Shown here in pieces: positions 26,646 through 34,156 of a DNA stretch of 64,000 nt. Origin of the DNA: Flavobacteria bacterium MS024-2A (GTDB lineage: Bacteria > Bacteroidota > Bacteroidia > Flavobacteriales > Flavobacteriaceae). Position numbers and translations under genes: made by a program. Within the stretch, counting starts at the first letter, position 1. Each line of letters opens with the position of its first letter. The notes under the pieces are model-generated. The model had not been told where the DNA came from. It ran no database searches and worked only from the letters and a program-made list of their open reading frames with translations. The stretch spans positions 186,001 to 250,000 of the forward strand of contig CAJJBB010000006.1 in the NCBI GenBank assembly GCA_905182305.1, given 5' to 3'.

Positions 26646-27174
26646 ATCAAAAAATTAGTAAGTATAGCTTTTATTTCTATTATGATGGTATCGTGTGTTC
26701 AATCACCAAAAGAAAATACTACTTTAAAAAGTGGTAATCCATTAAGTGGTGTGTTTACTTCCCGAGATAGCAAAGCAGAAATTTTATTTAAAAATATGAC
26801 CCTTTTTACAAAAGCAGATTTTTCATATGTAGATACCCTTTTTAGTAAAAGATTTTATATTAAGAACTTCTGGAGATACATAAGTTAAAGCAACTGGAGG
26901 AGAAGAAAAAATCAAATATTGGAATAATATTCACGTAATTTATGAAGATATTTCATTTTCAGAAGGTAGGCTTCAAACCTTTGAGTTGAATAACGATGAA
27001 GTGTGGTCTGCTTACATTGGAGAACTTTATGCTGTGGGAAAATTCTCAAAAGAAAATTATGCAATACCAATAAATCATTAAATTCAATGGGAAAATGATA
27101 AAATAATACAACAAGTTGATATGTTAGATTCTAAATTTATAACAGCTGAATTAGTAGCGGTAAATTTGAACTAA
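26646..27174 (+). pseudogene. Broken NTF2-like lipoprotein gene with lost start codon
   Basis: The frame from 26646 reads as a lipoprotein signal (KLVSIAFISIMMVSC) followed by an NTF2-like body, but its first codon is ATC where sister genes have ATG after the same leader (AATCATAAATCAATTAAA). A one-base frameshift near 26850 is followed by in-frame TAA codons at 26881 and 27079. After the shift the frame still reads as protein (EEKIKYWNNIHVIYEDI, NNDEVWSAYIGELYAVGKF) to a stop at 27174. It is therefore a decayed member of the exported NTF2-like group seen at 35.5 and 36.1 kb. Confidence 0.8.
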
Positions 27175-27267
27175 AAACTCTTCTGAATTAACAAAAGGGT
27201 TCTCTTCTTAACCATAAGCCAAAATGAAGGCCTAAAGTATTATAGACAATTATATTAAGAATTGGTT

Positions 27268-27302
27268 TAAAAAAAACGTCACTAAATTTAATTAGTGACG
27301 TT
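27268..27302 (-). terminator. Rho-independent terminator
   Basis: On the minus strand an 11-bp perfect stem, AACGTCACTAA with its complement, is followed by a run of eight or more T. It lies 64 bp after the stop of the gene at 27366. Nearly the same stem recurs at 36.04 kb on the plus strand. Confidence 0.8.
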
Positions 27303-27365
27303 AGAATTATTTTAAAACAATTTGTTATTTAAGAAAACCGAAAGTTTAGAGAGTTTTATTAAATT

Positions 27366-28106
27366 CTATTTATTTAAGAAAATGAATTTTTCAAGTACGA
27401 TTCGGTTTGTCAAATCACGAAGTTTCATCATATTTTGATAGTTTTTATCTGCATTTGAAGACGGTCTTGCGCTTAGTTTTAAAAAGTCAGAGTATTTGTC
27501 AAACCAATCAATTGTAAAGTGAGTCCAAGAAATATCAGTTCCAATTCTATCAATTCGTTTTCCTAAGCTCCATCCTTTTCTTGGAGAACCTTTAGCAATT
27601 GTTTTAGTGGTTGCTTTTTCAATGTCTTCATAAGCTTTGTATTTTCCGTGCTTAACTTTCATCAAGTTCATCACAGCAATATCTGGATAATCTGTAACAC
27701 CTTCTTGAAGCACTTCTGCAACATTCACAAATTGAGTTTCAAATACAATTTTTCTATTTTCGCTATTCTTTTTACCCCAATCCCTTAGTTCTGCTTGTGT
27801 CATATCGGTAAACTCTTCTGTCCATTTTTTAGGAGTATAATCTTCGTCCATTTTATCCATATCATAGACTGTAACAGCTAAATGTGAAAATGGGCTTTGT
27901 GCACCATTAATTACTTTCCAAACGTGCCATCCTAAAATTCTTCCATCATCAATATAGTTTTGATTTAATCTTTGGTATTTTGTTTTCAAATTCTGGTCAT
28001 ACGCCTGGATATTTTCAGCATCTACAAATGCTAAATCAAAGGCAATGTTTTGTGAAAACACTTGAATTGATATAAATAAAGCGACAAATAATAATAATTT
28101 TTTCAT
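27366..28106 (-). CDS. Secreted protein of unknown function, 246 residues
   Basis: From ATG 28106 the product has a signal peptide (LLLFVALFISIQVFSQ) and a body with two similar halves of aromatic-rich alpha+beta sequence (GRILGWHVWKVINGA, KGWSLGKRIDRIGTDISW), suggestive of a duplicated ferredoxin-like or dimeric barrel fold. I cannot name the family. The frame stays open to 28199, but that part only translates the promoter and the 36-bp repeat. The leader ends AATCAATTAAA-ATG, shared with other genes in the region. It resembles the secreted protein at 36974 in size and style. Confidence 0.72.
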   Translation of the reverse strand: MKKLLLFVALFISIQVFSQNIAFDLAFVDAENIQAYDQNLKTKYQRLNQNYIDDGRILGWHVWKVINGAQSPFSHLAVTVYDMDKMDEDYTPKKWTEEFTDMTQAELRDWGKKNSENRKIVFETQFVNVAEVLQEGVTDYPDIAVMNLMKVKHGKYKAYEDIEKATTKTIAKGSPRKGWSLGKRIDRIGTDISWTHFTIDWFDKYSDFLKLSARPSSNADKNYQNMMKLRDLTNRIVLEKFIFLNK

Positions 28107-28148
28107 TTTAATTGATTTATGGTTAATAATAATCAAATATAACAAATT

Positions 28149-28184
28149 CCAGAACTTACTGAAGATGATATGCCTGTGGTTTAA
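28149..28184 (+). repeat. 36-bp repeat, copy 1
   Basis: Reads on the plus strand as P-E-L-T-E-D-D-M-P-V-V-stop. It ends 42 bp upstream of the start of the leftward gene at 28106 and abuts a terminator on its other side. Confidence 0.9.
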
Positions 28185-28209
28185 AAGAAAACCCTCCACT
28201 TGGGAGGTT
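28184..28209 (-). terminator. Rho-independent terminator
   Basis: Minus-strand stem AACCTCCC/GGGAGGTT-type hairpin (loop around AAGT) followed by TTTTCTTTT. It lies after the NTF2-like gene fragment and directly before repeat copy 1. Confidence 0.7.
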
Positions 28210-28234
28210 ATTATATACGTTGTTTAATTGGTTT

Positions 28235-28459
28235 TTAAAATTGATTCATATAAATAATTTTCTCTTCTTCAAAATTAAATATTTCCACCCAACTATAAGT
28301 CGATTCTTTCTAATCTGATGTAACGATTTTATCATTATCCCACAATAAAACACATTCGTCACCATTTTCTTTTGTTACTGCAAGATTTCCTGCTACTTGA
28401 TAGTCCTCAATCTCTATCGAAGAGTATCCAGATGATACATTTGTCAGGAATTTAATTCG
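28235..28459 (-). pseudogene. C-terminal remnant of an NTF2-like protein gene
   Basis: The frame from about 28459 to the TAA at 28235 reads SSGYSSIEIEDYQVAGN, then GDECVLLWDNDKIVTSD, an in-frame TAG at 28310-28312, and STYSWVEIFNFEEEKIIYMN. The pattern is that of the C-terminal half of a SnoaL-like protein. The N-terminal half and start are missing. It sits between two cassette-like units. Confidence 0.65.
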
Positions 28460-28489
28460 TTAAATTAATTATTTATAATTTCTTAAATC

Positions 28490-28945
28490 TTATATTTTCT
28501 TTTTTTCGCTCTTAAATCTTCGACTCTTATCTACTAAATCATTTAATATACCTATATGGCCCTCCTTTAGAGAGGTTTCGTTTAGTATTAACTTAGCAGA
28601 CTTAATGTCTTTTTCACTTAATATAGCTGACTTTAAAAACTCTTTATATTTATTTCGCATATTGTCAGTTACATTCATACTAGTAATTATAGAATGTTTT
28701 CTGAATAATTTAGCTCTATTATCTGCTTGAGTTTTTCTGTATTTAGATACATAATTACTATCATTTCTTTTCTTATTAAATACTCTATAATCTTTATCCT
28801 TATAAGTATATTGAACATCTCTAAATAAACTATCTCCATTTGTAATGAAGCTGATATGTTTATCTAAATCTGTTTTATCTTTAAATTCTTTTAAGTATTC
28901 TTTTTTTCCGCCTAAGAAAGTGTATGCTAATATCTTTATCTTCAT
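28490..28945 (-). CDS. Hypothetical basic protein, 151 residues
   Basis: Starts at ATG 28945 (MKIKILAYTFLGGKKEYLKE); an upstream in-frame start at 28981 is less likely. The protein is rich in Lys and Asp, has no signal peptide and no membrane helix, and looks mainly helical in its second half (KYKEFLKSAILSEKDIKSAK). I do not recognise a family. It follows repeat copy 2 in the leftward direction. Confidence 0.55.
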   Translation of the reverse strand: MKIKILAYTFLGGKKEYLKEFKDKTDLDKHISFITNGDSLFRDVQYTYKDKDYRVFNKKRNDSNYVSKYRKTQADNRAKLFRKHSIITSMNVTDNMRNKYKEFLKSAILSEKDIKSAKLILNETSLKEGHIGILNDLVDKSRRFKSEKKKI

Positions 28946-29095
28946 AGTTCTATTAAAAGTTAATTGCCAATGATATAACATTGATAATAACGCAAACTAA
29001 AATAATCTTACCTGGCAAACTATTCTTTACCCAAAAGGCTATCAGTTTACTAATAATGTTTTTTATGGTTAACAAGCTGTAAATATAATATAATC

Positions 29096-29128
29096 CCTCA
29101 ACTTACTGAAGATGATATGCCAACAATA
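29096..29128 (+). repeat. 36-bp repeat, copy 2 (diverged end)
   Basis: Reads P-Q-L-T-E-D-D-M-P-T-I-K with no stop at the usual place. It lies 7 bp from the stop of the gene at 29135 and upstream of the leftward gene at 28945. Confidence 0.8.
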
Positions 29129-29134
29129 AAAAGT

Positions 29135-30385
29135 TTAGTCTGGAGTATATCCCGATTCTCCTTGGTCATTATCTTGAAACATTGTTCTTAATACTTCCTT
29201 GTTTGGTATAGAGATTACTGGCTTGAAATATGTATTGTAAAGCTGGTAGCCCAAGGGATTATTTGCTAAAACACCTTCTGGGGTTCTGGCGTTGTCATTC
29301 CATTCTGGAGAAAGACTCCCTCCTTCCCAAAACTCACTAAATTCCCACATTCCATAAGTCAATAAGTACTGATATTCTTTTAGCATAACTGGCCAGGCAT
29401 CTCGATTGTTAATATCACCTCCATACCCTTCAATATCAAAAACACCATTATTGTGGGCTTCTTTCATTGCAAGAAAAACATCTGTATTGCTAACATCTTC
29501 TTCTTCAGCTTCTATATTTAATACTTCAGTTGAGCCTTCAACTCCACCTCTTACTCCAAAACGATGAAGAGTGTGAAGAGTATGCTCAATAATTTCATTG
29601 ATGTCATCATCACCTGTACCCCTGCTATCTATGTTTTTATACCAAACCATATCATCTAAAGTAAATTCATCTTCAAAAGCCTCTATACCGGGATAAAATT
29701 GATTGCGAGAATCTCCTAAAAAACCAGGAGAATATTCATTTCCACCACCCCTTGCAATTCGTTGACCAGAAGGATAACCTTGATGCCAACCAATTTCACC
29801 TTTAAGAGTTTTAATCATATTTAACTGTGCATCAGAATCAATTCCTTCTGAATCTTTGTCCATAAGCAATTTAAATAATTGTGCAGTTTTATATATCCAA
29901 ATATCAGGCACAGCTTGTTGACCTCCAATTTCACCTGCAGTTATTAATTTAATTCCATTAACATCTAATTCTCTATCATAAAAAATAACAGCCTCGATAG
30001 GTATTATATCTCCACTTGAATAATAGTTTTCAGATGAAACTACTAATTGAAAAAGAGCCTGAATTGTTTGATTTGAGTTTAGTGTAATTGTGATTGCTTC
30101 ATTTGTTGAGTCATTCCCATCCCATCCAACAAATTCATATCCTTCATTGGCATTAGCAGTGACTGAAACGGAAGTCCCATCATCAAATGTTCCACCATTA
30201 GTTACACTTCCACCATTTCCTGCTGTTACCGTTAAAGTATATTGAACAACTACTGGTTCTGGAGTTTCAGCTTCAGGCTCTGGAGTTATAGTTTGAACAG
30301 TATTAGTTGCTGCTTGTGTTTCTTCATCTGGTGAACAGCTAAAAAGAACTAATAAAAGGATAGGTATTAAAAATAGATTTTTCAT
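29135..30385 (-). CDS. Surface lipoprotein with a bacterial (InlB-type) repeat domain
   Basis: From ATG 30385 the product is 416 residues. A lipobox ends VLFSC. A Glu/Pro/Thr-rich linker follows, then one InlB B-repeat-like domain (about residues 45-115: TLTVTAGNGGSVTNGG, EGYEFVGWDG, NQTIQALF). The C-terminal 290 residues contain the His-rich segment EIIEHTLHTLHRFG and many Trp, which suggests a metal-binding or enzymatic domain I cannot name. It is likely a surface-exposed protein. An earlier start at 30418 adds residues before the lipobox and is rejected. Confidence 0.75.
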   Translation of the reverse strand: MKNLFLIPILLLVLFSCSPDEETQAATNTVQTITPEPEAETPEPVVVQYTLTVTAGNGGSVTNGGTFDDGTSVSVTANANEGYEFVGWDGNDSTNEAITITLNSNQTIQALFQLVVSSENYYSSGDIIPIEAVIFYDRELDVNGIKLITAGEIGGQQAVPDIWIYKTAQLFKLLMDKDSEGIDSDAQLNMIKTLKGEIGWHQGYPSGQRIARGGGNEYSPGFLGDSRNQFYPGIEAFEDEFTLDDMVWYKNIDSRGTGDDDINEIIEHTLHTLHRFGVRGGVEGSTEVLNIEAEEEDVSNTDVFLAMKEAHNNGVFDIEGYGGDINNRDAWPVMLKEYQYLLTYGMWEFSEFWEGGSLSPEWNDNARTPEGVLANNPLGYQLYNTYFKPVISIPNKEVLRTMFQDNDQGESGYTPD

Positions 30386-30434
30386 TTTATTGATTTTCAG
30401 ATAGTTAAATATAGCCATAATTTCTTAACTCAAT

Positions 30435-30506
30435 TTAACGCAAAAACAAAGGCAAGTCTAAACTTACTTTATTAGTAGCTCGTTTCGTTCTTGATAAAGT
30501 ATGTTG
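30435..30506 (-). pseudogene. 3' relic of a small mobile-element-type gene
   Basis: On the minus strand the codons read QHTLSRTKRATNKVSLDLPL and end FLR-stop. The pattern matches the end of the relic at 32668-32882 (QYTLPRMKQATNELSEGLPL, FV-stop). It is thus a truncated third copy of that small gene, lodged between repeat copy 3 and the lipoprotein gene. Confidence 0.6.
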
Positions 30507-30511
30507 TAATC

Positions 30512-30547
30512 CAAGACCTTAGAGAAGATGCTATGCCTGTGTTTTAG
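30512..30547 (+). repeat. 36-bp repeat, copy 3 (most diverged full copy)
   Basis: Reads Q-D-L-R-E-D-A-M-P-V-F-stop. Several bases differ from the consensus but length, frame and stop are kept. Confidence 0.75.
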
Positions 30548-30709
30548 TTATTCGTCTTGACTCCATTTTCTTACGCCAGCATACTTTTCAGGTATTCTAA
30601 AAGGTGAACCAGCGTCTACCCACTGTTGCTTATAATCACATTCTTCAGCATCACACTTACAGGGGTATACTTTGGTATATTTAGTATCTGTAAAGGTTAA
30701 TTGGAGATT
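30548..30709 (-). pseudogene. Cysteine-containing gene fragment
   Basis: A minus-strand frame without a start codon, ending at TAA 30548, reads TDTKYTKVYPCKCDAEECDY, then KQQWVDAGSPFRIPEKYAGV and RKWSQDE. It has coding character (three Cys, two Trp, good codon choice). I do not know the parent family. It directly follows the Lacal_2735-type gene. Confidence 0.45.
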
Positions 30710-30881
30710 ATTTTTTTTTCTTTAGTATTTCTATTTGTTTAGATACTTCCTCCGCTTCAAACGTTTTTTGGTCGCTCTTGCTTCTACTCGTTTTTGACAA
30801 GTCATATGCTTCCTTCAATAAGACTTTATATTTAATTTCAAGTTTTTCTGTTTCTGTTTTCTTTTTAAATATTCCTAACAT
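30708..30881 (-). CDS. Lacal_2735-type small protein, 57 residues
   Basis: MLGIFKKKTETEKLEIKYK followed by LLKEAYDLSKTSRSKSDQKT and FEAEEVSKQIEILKKKK. This matches the pattern of the Lacal_2735 family, small charged coiled-coil-like proteins found in Flavobacteriaceae whose function is not known. Start ATG 30881, stop TAA 30708. It is below common length cut-offs and lies in the accessory region. Confidence 0.75.
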   Translation of the reverse strand: MLGIFKKKTETEKLEIKYKVLLKEAYDLSKTSRSKSDQKTFEAEEVSKQIEILKKKK

Positions 30882-30961
30882 ATAGTTTATTATATTGAGT
30901 TTTAAATTATCGCCAAAACTACTAATTACATCTCAAAGTATAATAGATGGAGTTGAAGGGT

Positions 30962-31069
30962 TTAGTCTCCACCCCAACTATCTTGAAAAAAAATTCCCAC
31001 TCCTAATTCTGCCCACAGATAAAGAAAGAAAAAAATAATTAGAATGATTAGGATGTGTTTTTTTTTCAT
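30962..31069 (-). CDS. Small single-helix membrane protein, 35 residues
   Basis: From ATG 31069: a lysine-rich start (MKKKH), one transmembrane helix (ILIILIIFFFLYLW) and a short tail AELGVGIFFQDSWGGD. The motif WAELxVGIF at the helix end is familiar from tiny flavobacterial membrane proteins of unknown role. Stop TAA 30962. The frame crosses a run of eight T that would be prone to slippage. Confidence 0.6.
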   Translation of the reverse strand: MKKKHILIILIIFFFLYLWAELGVGIFFQDSWGGD

Positions 31070-31134
31070 TGTTTCAAATTATATTAAAAGGTAATAATTC
31101 TAAATCAAATTTTCAAGAAGGGAGTTAGGTGAGT

Positions 31135-31356
31135 TTAATCCACACAGAAAGTATATCCAATATTGTATTCATTAAAAGTTTTTTCACTCACAAGTGTTGA
31201 TGGATTTGCGCCATATTCAGATTCACTATATCTATCTCTATCTTTAAATTCAAAATAGTAAATTCAGTTTCCTCCATATTTATTAGAAATTTCAATGCAG
31301 TCAGGTTTTCCAGAGCTAAAAGTAAAACAAGTGATTAAATAGAGAAACTTTCTCAT
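31135..31356 (-). pseudogene. Small secreted Cys-rich protein gene with in-frame stop
   Basis: From ATG 31356 the frame reads a short signal-like start (RKFLYLITCFTFSSG), then DCIEISNKYGGN, an in-frame TGA at 31264-31266, and IYYFEFKDRDRYSESEYG to EYNIGYTFCVD-stop. A single base change (TGG to TGA) would explain the stop. The gene is a paralogue of the remnant at 51872-52062, which ends VDIYCVD. Confidence 0.65.
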
Positions 31357-31772
31357 TGATTTAAGGTTTACTCAAATATATAAATTCTATCACAAAGTTT
31401 TAGTGAATCCTCATTCCTTATACTACCTTGTGTTTAAAACTTAAAAGTATACCCTGTTACTTGGTTTAGAATTATAGTTACAGTAGAATAATAATGCAGG
31501 GATTTGGGGGGAGTAACACCAAAACAAGGTTGCTCACGGTTCCTTACCCCATTTCTCTGCAAAACTTTAGGTTAGGGTGGGCTTTGGTTTCATATCTATA
31601 AGTATTTATCCCACCTGATACCCTTTTATAGTTTTGCTTTAAAAGCAAACACAACCAGAAGAACGACAAGTATTACAAATAAAAATTTAACATATACCAT
31701 CTTGACAAGATTTAAAAATTACAATTACATATATCTTATTGATTTTGAATTGTTTATAAGGTAGTTAAAAAA
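31357..31772. other. Intergenic stretch with one possible micropeptide
   Basis: About 415 bp without a clear gene. The only item found is a minus-strand frame at 31626-31700 encoding a 24-residue hydrophobic peptide (MVYVKFLFVILVVLLVVFAF, then KAKL). Around 31500 there is a GC-richer patch (GGGGGGAGT) of no recognised function. Confidence 0.4.
31626..31700 (-). CDS. Possible 24-residue membrane peptide
   Basis: ATG 31700 to TAA 31626. The peptide is one hydrophobic helix with a Lys near each end. Such peptides can be membrane toxins or protein partners, but there is no independent support for expression here, so confidence is low. Confidence 0.3.
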   Translation of the reverse strand: MVYVKFLFVILVVLLVVFAFKAKL

Positions 31773-32194
31773 ATGAAGATAGAATTAGAGTTAAAGCAGT
31801 ACGAAGCTGAAAAACTAAGGAAAATGATAGGTATTCAGACAAACACCAAACCAGATATAGTAGTTAAATCTTTAATCAAGATGCTACTAAAAGAGTCTTC
31901 AACAAAGATGATTCTATTTATAATGGCAACTATTGCAGAGTGGGAACTTAAAAACACCAAAGAACTTAAAGCTGGAGGTATAGAACGTGCAAGGAAGAAT
32001 GGTAGGCATAAGAATAACGGTGGCAATAAACCTAAAGAAACAATAGAACAGTTTTCAATAAATCTAATGTACAGATGTGCTTAAAAGAACTAAAGAATGG
32101 CGAATCTATTAACCGTGCTTCAAAGATTGCAAGTGTATCGAACCCTACTGCTCAAAAGGTTTTAAAATTAGCAATTGCAGAAGGTTTAATATAA
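31773..32194 (+). pseudogene. Serine recombinase (resolvase) relic
   Basis: Residues from about 30 of the frame at 31773 read STKMILFIMATIAEWELKNT then KELKAGGIERARKNGR, the pattern of the long helix and the end of a resolvase catalytic domain. After a one-base frameshift near 32065 the HTH part follows (GESINRASKIASVSNPTAQK to GLI-stop at 32194). The N-terminal catalytic Ser region is absent; the first 40 residues (KIELELKQYEAEKLRK) look unrelated. So this is a fused and frameshifted remnant of a mobile-element recombinase, probably inactive. Confidence 0.7.
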
Positions 32195-32667
32195 CTCCGT
32201 GTTTTTCTTTATAGGCACTAAACTTATCTAACTTGTCTTTTTCTTCTAATCTCACTCCTTGTTTTGGCAGATGAAAAACTTAAAATTTTTGCAAGTGAAT
32301 CCAACAAGCTAATTGAATTTCTTGAAACGCTAAATAGCTTTTTCATTGTGTTGGTTTTAAGATGTTTAAACATAGCTAAAATCTTATAATTGTATTCTAA
32401 AATTAACAAATGAATATATCACTTAAAGAATTAAGAAAACTGCCGTTTAGAAATAATTATGAAGTTCTCTAAAAAATAGAGTACTACATTTTATTATTGT
32501 TTCATTGAAAGACCCAACCAAATGACACCAAAACCACCAATCATCATTAATACTGCGATTGATTTTAATAACATTATATTTTTCATAGTCCAAAAATAAT
32601 TTAAACAGCAGAGAAACAAAAATAAATCCTACTGCAATACTACCGCATTGAATTTATAATAACAGTT
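32195..32667. other. Intergenic stretch with gene scraps
   Basis: About 470 bp. It holds a 20-codon plus-strand frame at 32410-32472 (MNISLKELRKLPFRNNYEVL) that looks like a gene start cut short, a minus-strand frame at 32224-32409 with weak coding character, and the small membrane protein listed separately at 32494. Nothing else was recognised. Confidence 0.4.
32494..32586 (-). CDS. Small membrane protein, 30 residues
   Basis: ATG 32586 to TAA 32494. The sequence is one transmembrane helix with an amphipathic start: MKNIMLLKSIAVLMMIGGFG then VIWLGLSMKQ. Similar tiny proteins occur in flavobacterial genomes; role unknown. Its short length keeps confidence modest. Confidence 0.45.
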   Translation of the reverse strand: MKNIMLLKSIAVLMMIGGFGVIWLGLSMKQ

Positions 32668-32882
32668 ATGCCATGACCAAAAGGAAGCCCAAACAAAATA
32701 ACATCCGAAGTAAAAGAGAAACTACAACTACTTATAAACGATTTAATAGCTTCTTTAGATGTAAATGAGTATGTAACGCTAATCAGCGTATTAAGATGCT
32801 TCAAATAGCCTTACAATACACTTTACCAAGAATGAAACAAGCTACTAATGAATTAAGTGAAGGCTTGCCTTTGTTTGTGTGA
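32668..32882 (+). pseudogene. Relic of a small mobile-element-type gene (stop and frameshift)
   Basis: ATG 32668 reads MP, an in-frame TGA, then PKGSPNKITSEVKEKLQLLI and NDLIASLDVNEY. A frameshift near 32780 leads into NQRIKMLQIALQYTLPRMKQ and ATNELSEGLPLFV-stop at 32882. The restored protein would be a small basic DNA-packaging or mobile-element-type protein common in Bacteroidota mobile regions. Partial copies lie at 30435-30506 and 47101-47232. Confidence 0.65.
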
Positions 32883-32928
32883 TAAGATTTAAGGTATATT
32901 TATAAATAATCACTAATAATTTTTGATT

Positions 32929-33102
32929 ATGGATGATGATAAAAACAAATTAACATTTGAAAAACAGTTTCTTGATAATATTTCTAATTGGTTTTATGGA
33001 AGATTATATAGACGTCTTAAAAGTATGGGGTTAGTTTTATTTGGTATATAGATATTTTTAGAAGGCGTCTTTTTAACTGTAGTAGTTTACTATTTACTTT
33101 AG
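32929..33102 (+). pseudogene. Small membrane protein gene interrupted by TAG
   Basis: ATG 32929 encodes MDDDKNKLTFEKQFLDNISN then WFYGRLYRRLKSMGLVLFGI, a TAG at 33049-33051, and continues in frame IFLEGVFLTVVVYYLL-stop (33102). The second part completes a transmembrane helix, so the intact gene was probably 57 codons. The 40-residue form could still be made. Repeat copy 4 follows 13 bp later. Confidence 0.5.
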
Positions 33103-33114
33103 GGGCGTTTTCTT

Positions 33115-33150
33115 TTATACCACAGGCATATCACCTTCAGTAAGTTCTGG
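33115..33150 (-). repeat. 36-bp repeat, copy 4
   Basis: Minus-strand reading P-E-L-T-E-G-D-M-P-V-V-stop. It is preceded (plus strand) by GGGGCGTTTTCTTTTA, a terminator end also seen at 36.06 kb, and lies 87 bp before the Cys-rich gene at 33238. Confidence 0.88.
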
Positions 33151-33237
33151 GATTTATTTATCCAACAGATTAATTATAAATTAATTTAACAACTTGTCTC
33201 CAAGTTCAAGTGAAATATTTTTTTTATATTACTGATT

Positions 33238-33375
33238 ATGAATAATTTAATGCCTAAATGTAGCTGCGGATGTTCATCTTGTGCAATCTATGGGCGGTGT
33301 GAAAAATGCAGTTGCTACCCTTGTAATTGTTCAAATTGTGATTGTGACAAAAATTATTTTAACATTTTTGCTTGA
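33238..33375 (+). CDS. Metallothionein-like protein with 11 cysteines in 45 residues
   Basis: ATG 33238 to TGA 33375. The product begins MNNLMPKCSCGCSSC and continues GRCEKCSCYPCNCSNCDC. Cysteines fall at residues 8, 10, 12, 15, 21, 24, 26, 29, 31, 34 and 36, a string of CxC and CxxC pairs typical of soft-metal thiolate clusters. It has no signal peptide, so it should bind Zn, Cu, Cd or Ag in the cytoplasm, if expressed. It does not carry the His-containing zinc-finger layout of SmtA/BmtA, so it would be a different type. It forms one unit behind repeat copy 4. Function is inferred from composition only. Confidence 0.65.
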   Translation: MNNLMPKCSCGCSSCAIYGRCEKCSCYPCNCSNCDCDKNYFNIFA

Positions 33376-33586
33376 GCTAATTGCATTACGTGAACTTAAT
33401 TTCTATCTCTAAATGTTTCATTTAATAAATGTTTGATTTAGGTGTAGTGTCAAATTATGCCTTTTAGTTACCGCTTCATTTGTCACATTACATCCGTAAT
33501 TTATATCTAAAAACTTTTAATTTCATAAATACAATTTAAGAGCATTTTCATAAACTGCAGTTCAAACCAACTAAAAGTAACATGTG

Positions 33587-34096
33587 CTAAGCAAATGATT
33601 CTATTGATTTAACAGTATCTAAAAACAGTTTTTCTAAACTAATTGGCTTCCAATAGAATGTTTTCAATGTTGAGGAAACATCACCATCGTATGCTTTACC
33701 AATAAAAGCTTTCATACTCCGAGCTTCTCTATCAAAATTACGAATAAAATTTAGTAAAAAGTTTGGAGCTAATCTTTTACTTACCTTATCATAACCATTG
33801 GATTTTATATGCTGGGCAATCTCTTGAAATTTTTGGGCTTTCTCAGTTGCTACAATAAAACGTTTTCCATTGGCATTTTCGTTTTCAAGTGCTAAAACAT
33901 CGATTTTAGTAATGTCTCGAACATCAGACATGTTAATTGCAGACTAAGGAACCATTGGCATTTTCTCTAACATTATTTGCTTAAACATATCCATAGAAGT
34001 AACTGTTAAATCACCCGAAAGAGTTGGGCCATTAACAGGACCAGGATTCACAACAGAGAGTTCCATTGGTTCAGCTCTTTTAGTTTCATATAGCTG
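33587..34096 (-). pseudogene. Short-chain dehydrogenase/epimerase C-terminal relic
   Basis: The minus-strand frame from 34096 reads LYETKRAEPMELSVVNPGPV then NGPTLSGDLTVTS and KQIMLEKMPMVP, an in-frame TAG at 33954-33956, and continues SAINMSDVRDITKIDVLALE, ANGKRFIVATEKAQKFQE to the stop at 33587. This is the substrate-binding half of an extended SDR (dihydroflavonol-reductase-like). The NAD-binding Rossmann half is gone. A later ATG could yield a 114-residue fragment with no active site. Confidence 0.75.
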
Positions 34097-34103
34097 AAAA
34101 CAC

Positions 34104-34139
34104 TAACAAAAACAACCCCTTCAATAAGAAGGGGGGGGG
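34104..34139 (-). terminator. Rho-independent terminator with a nine-base G/C run
   Basis: Minus-strand stem CCCCTTC/GAAGGGG with TTGTTTTTGTT after it, downstream of the lipoprotein gene at 34157. Its outer stem side sits in a run of nine G (34131-34139, plus strand), a length prone to slippage. Confidence 0.7.
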
Positions 34140-34156
34140 TATTAAACAATATTCAT

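Noticed and set aside
28106-28199. Upstream extension of the secreted protein gene
   Set aside because: The extra 31 codons only translate the promoter, leader and 36-bp repeat; the signal peptide begins at ATG 28106.
32224-32409. Minus-strand frame of 61 codons
   Set aside because: Biased, low-complexity composition (Ser/Lys/Arg), no recognisable pattern and no start context like its neighbours.
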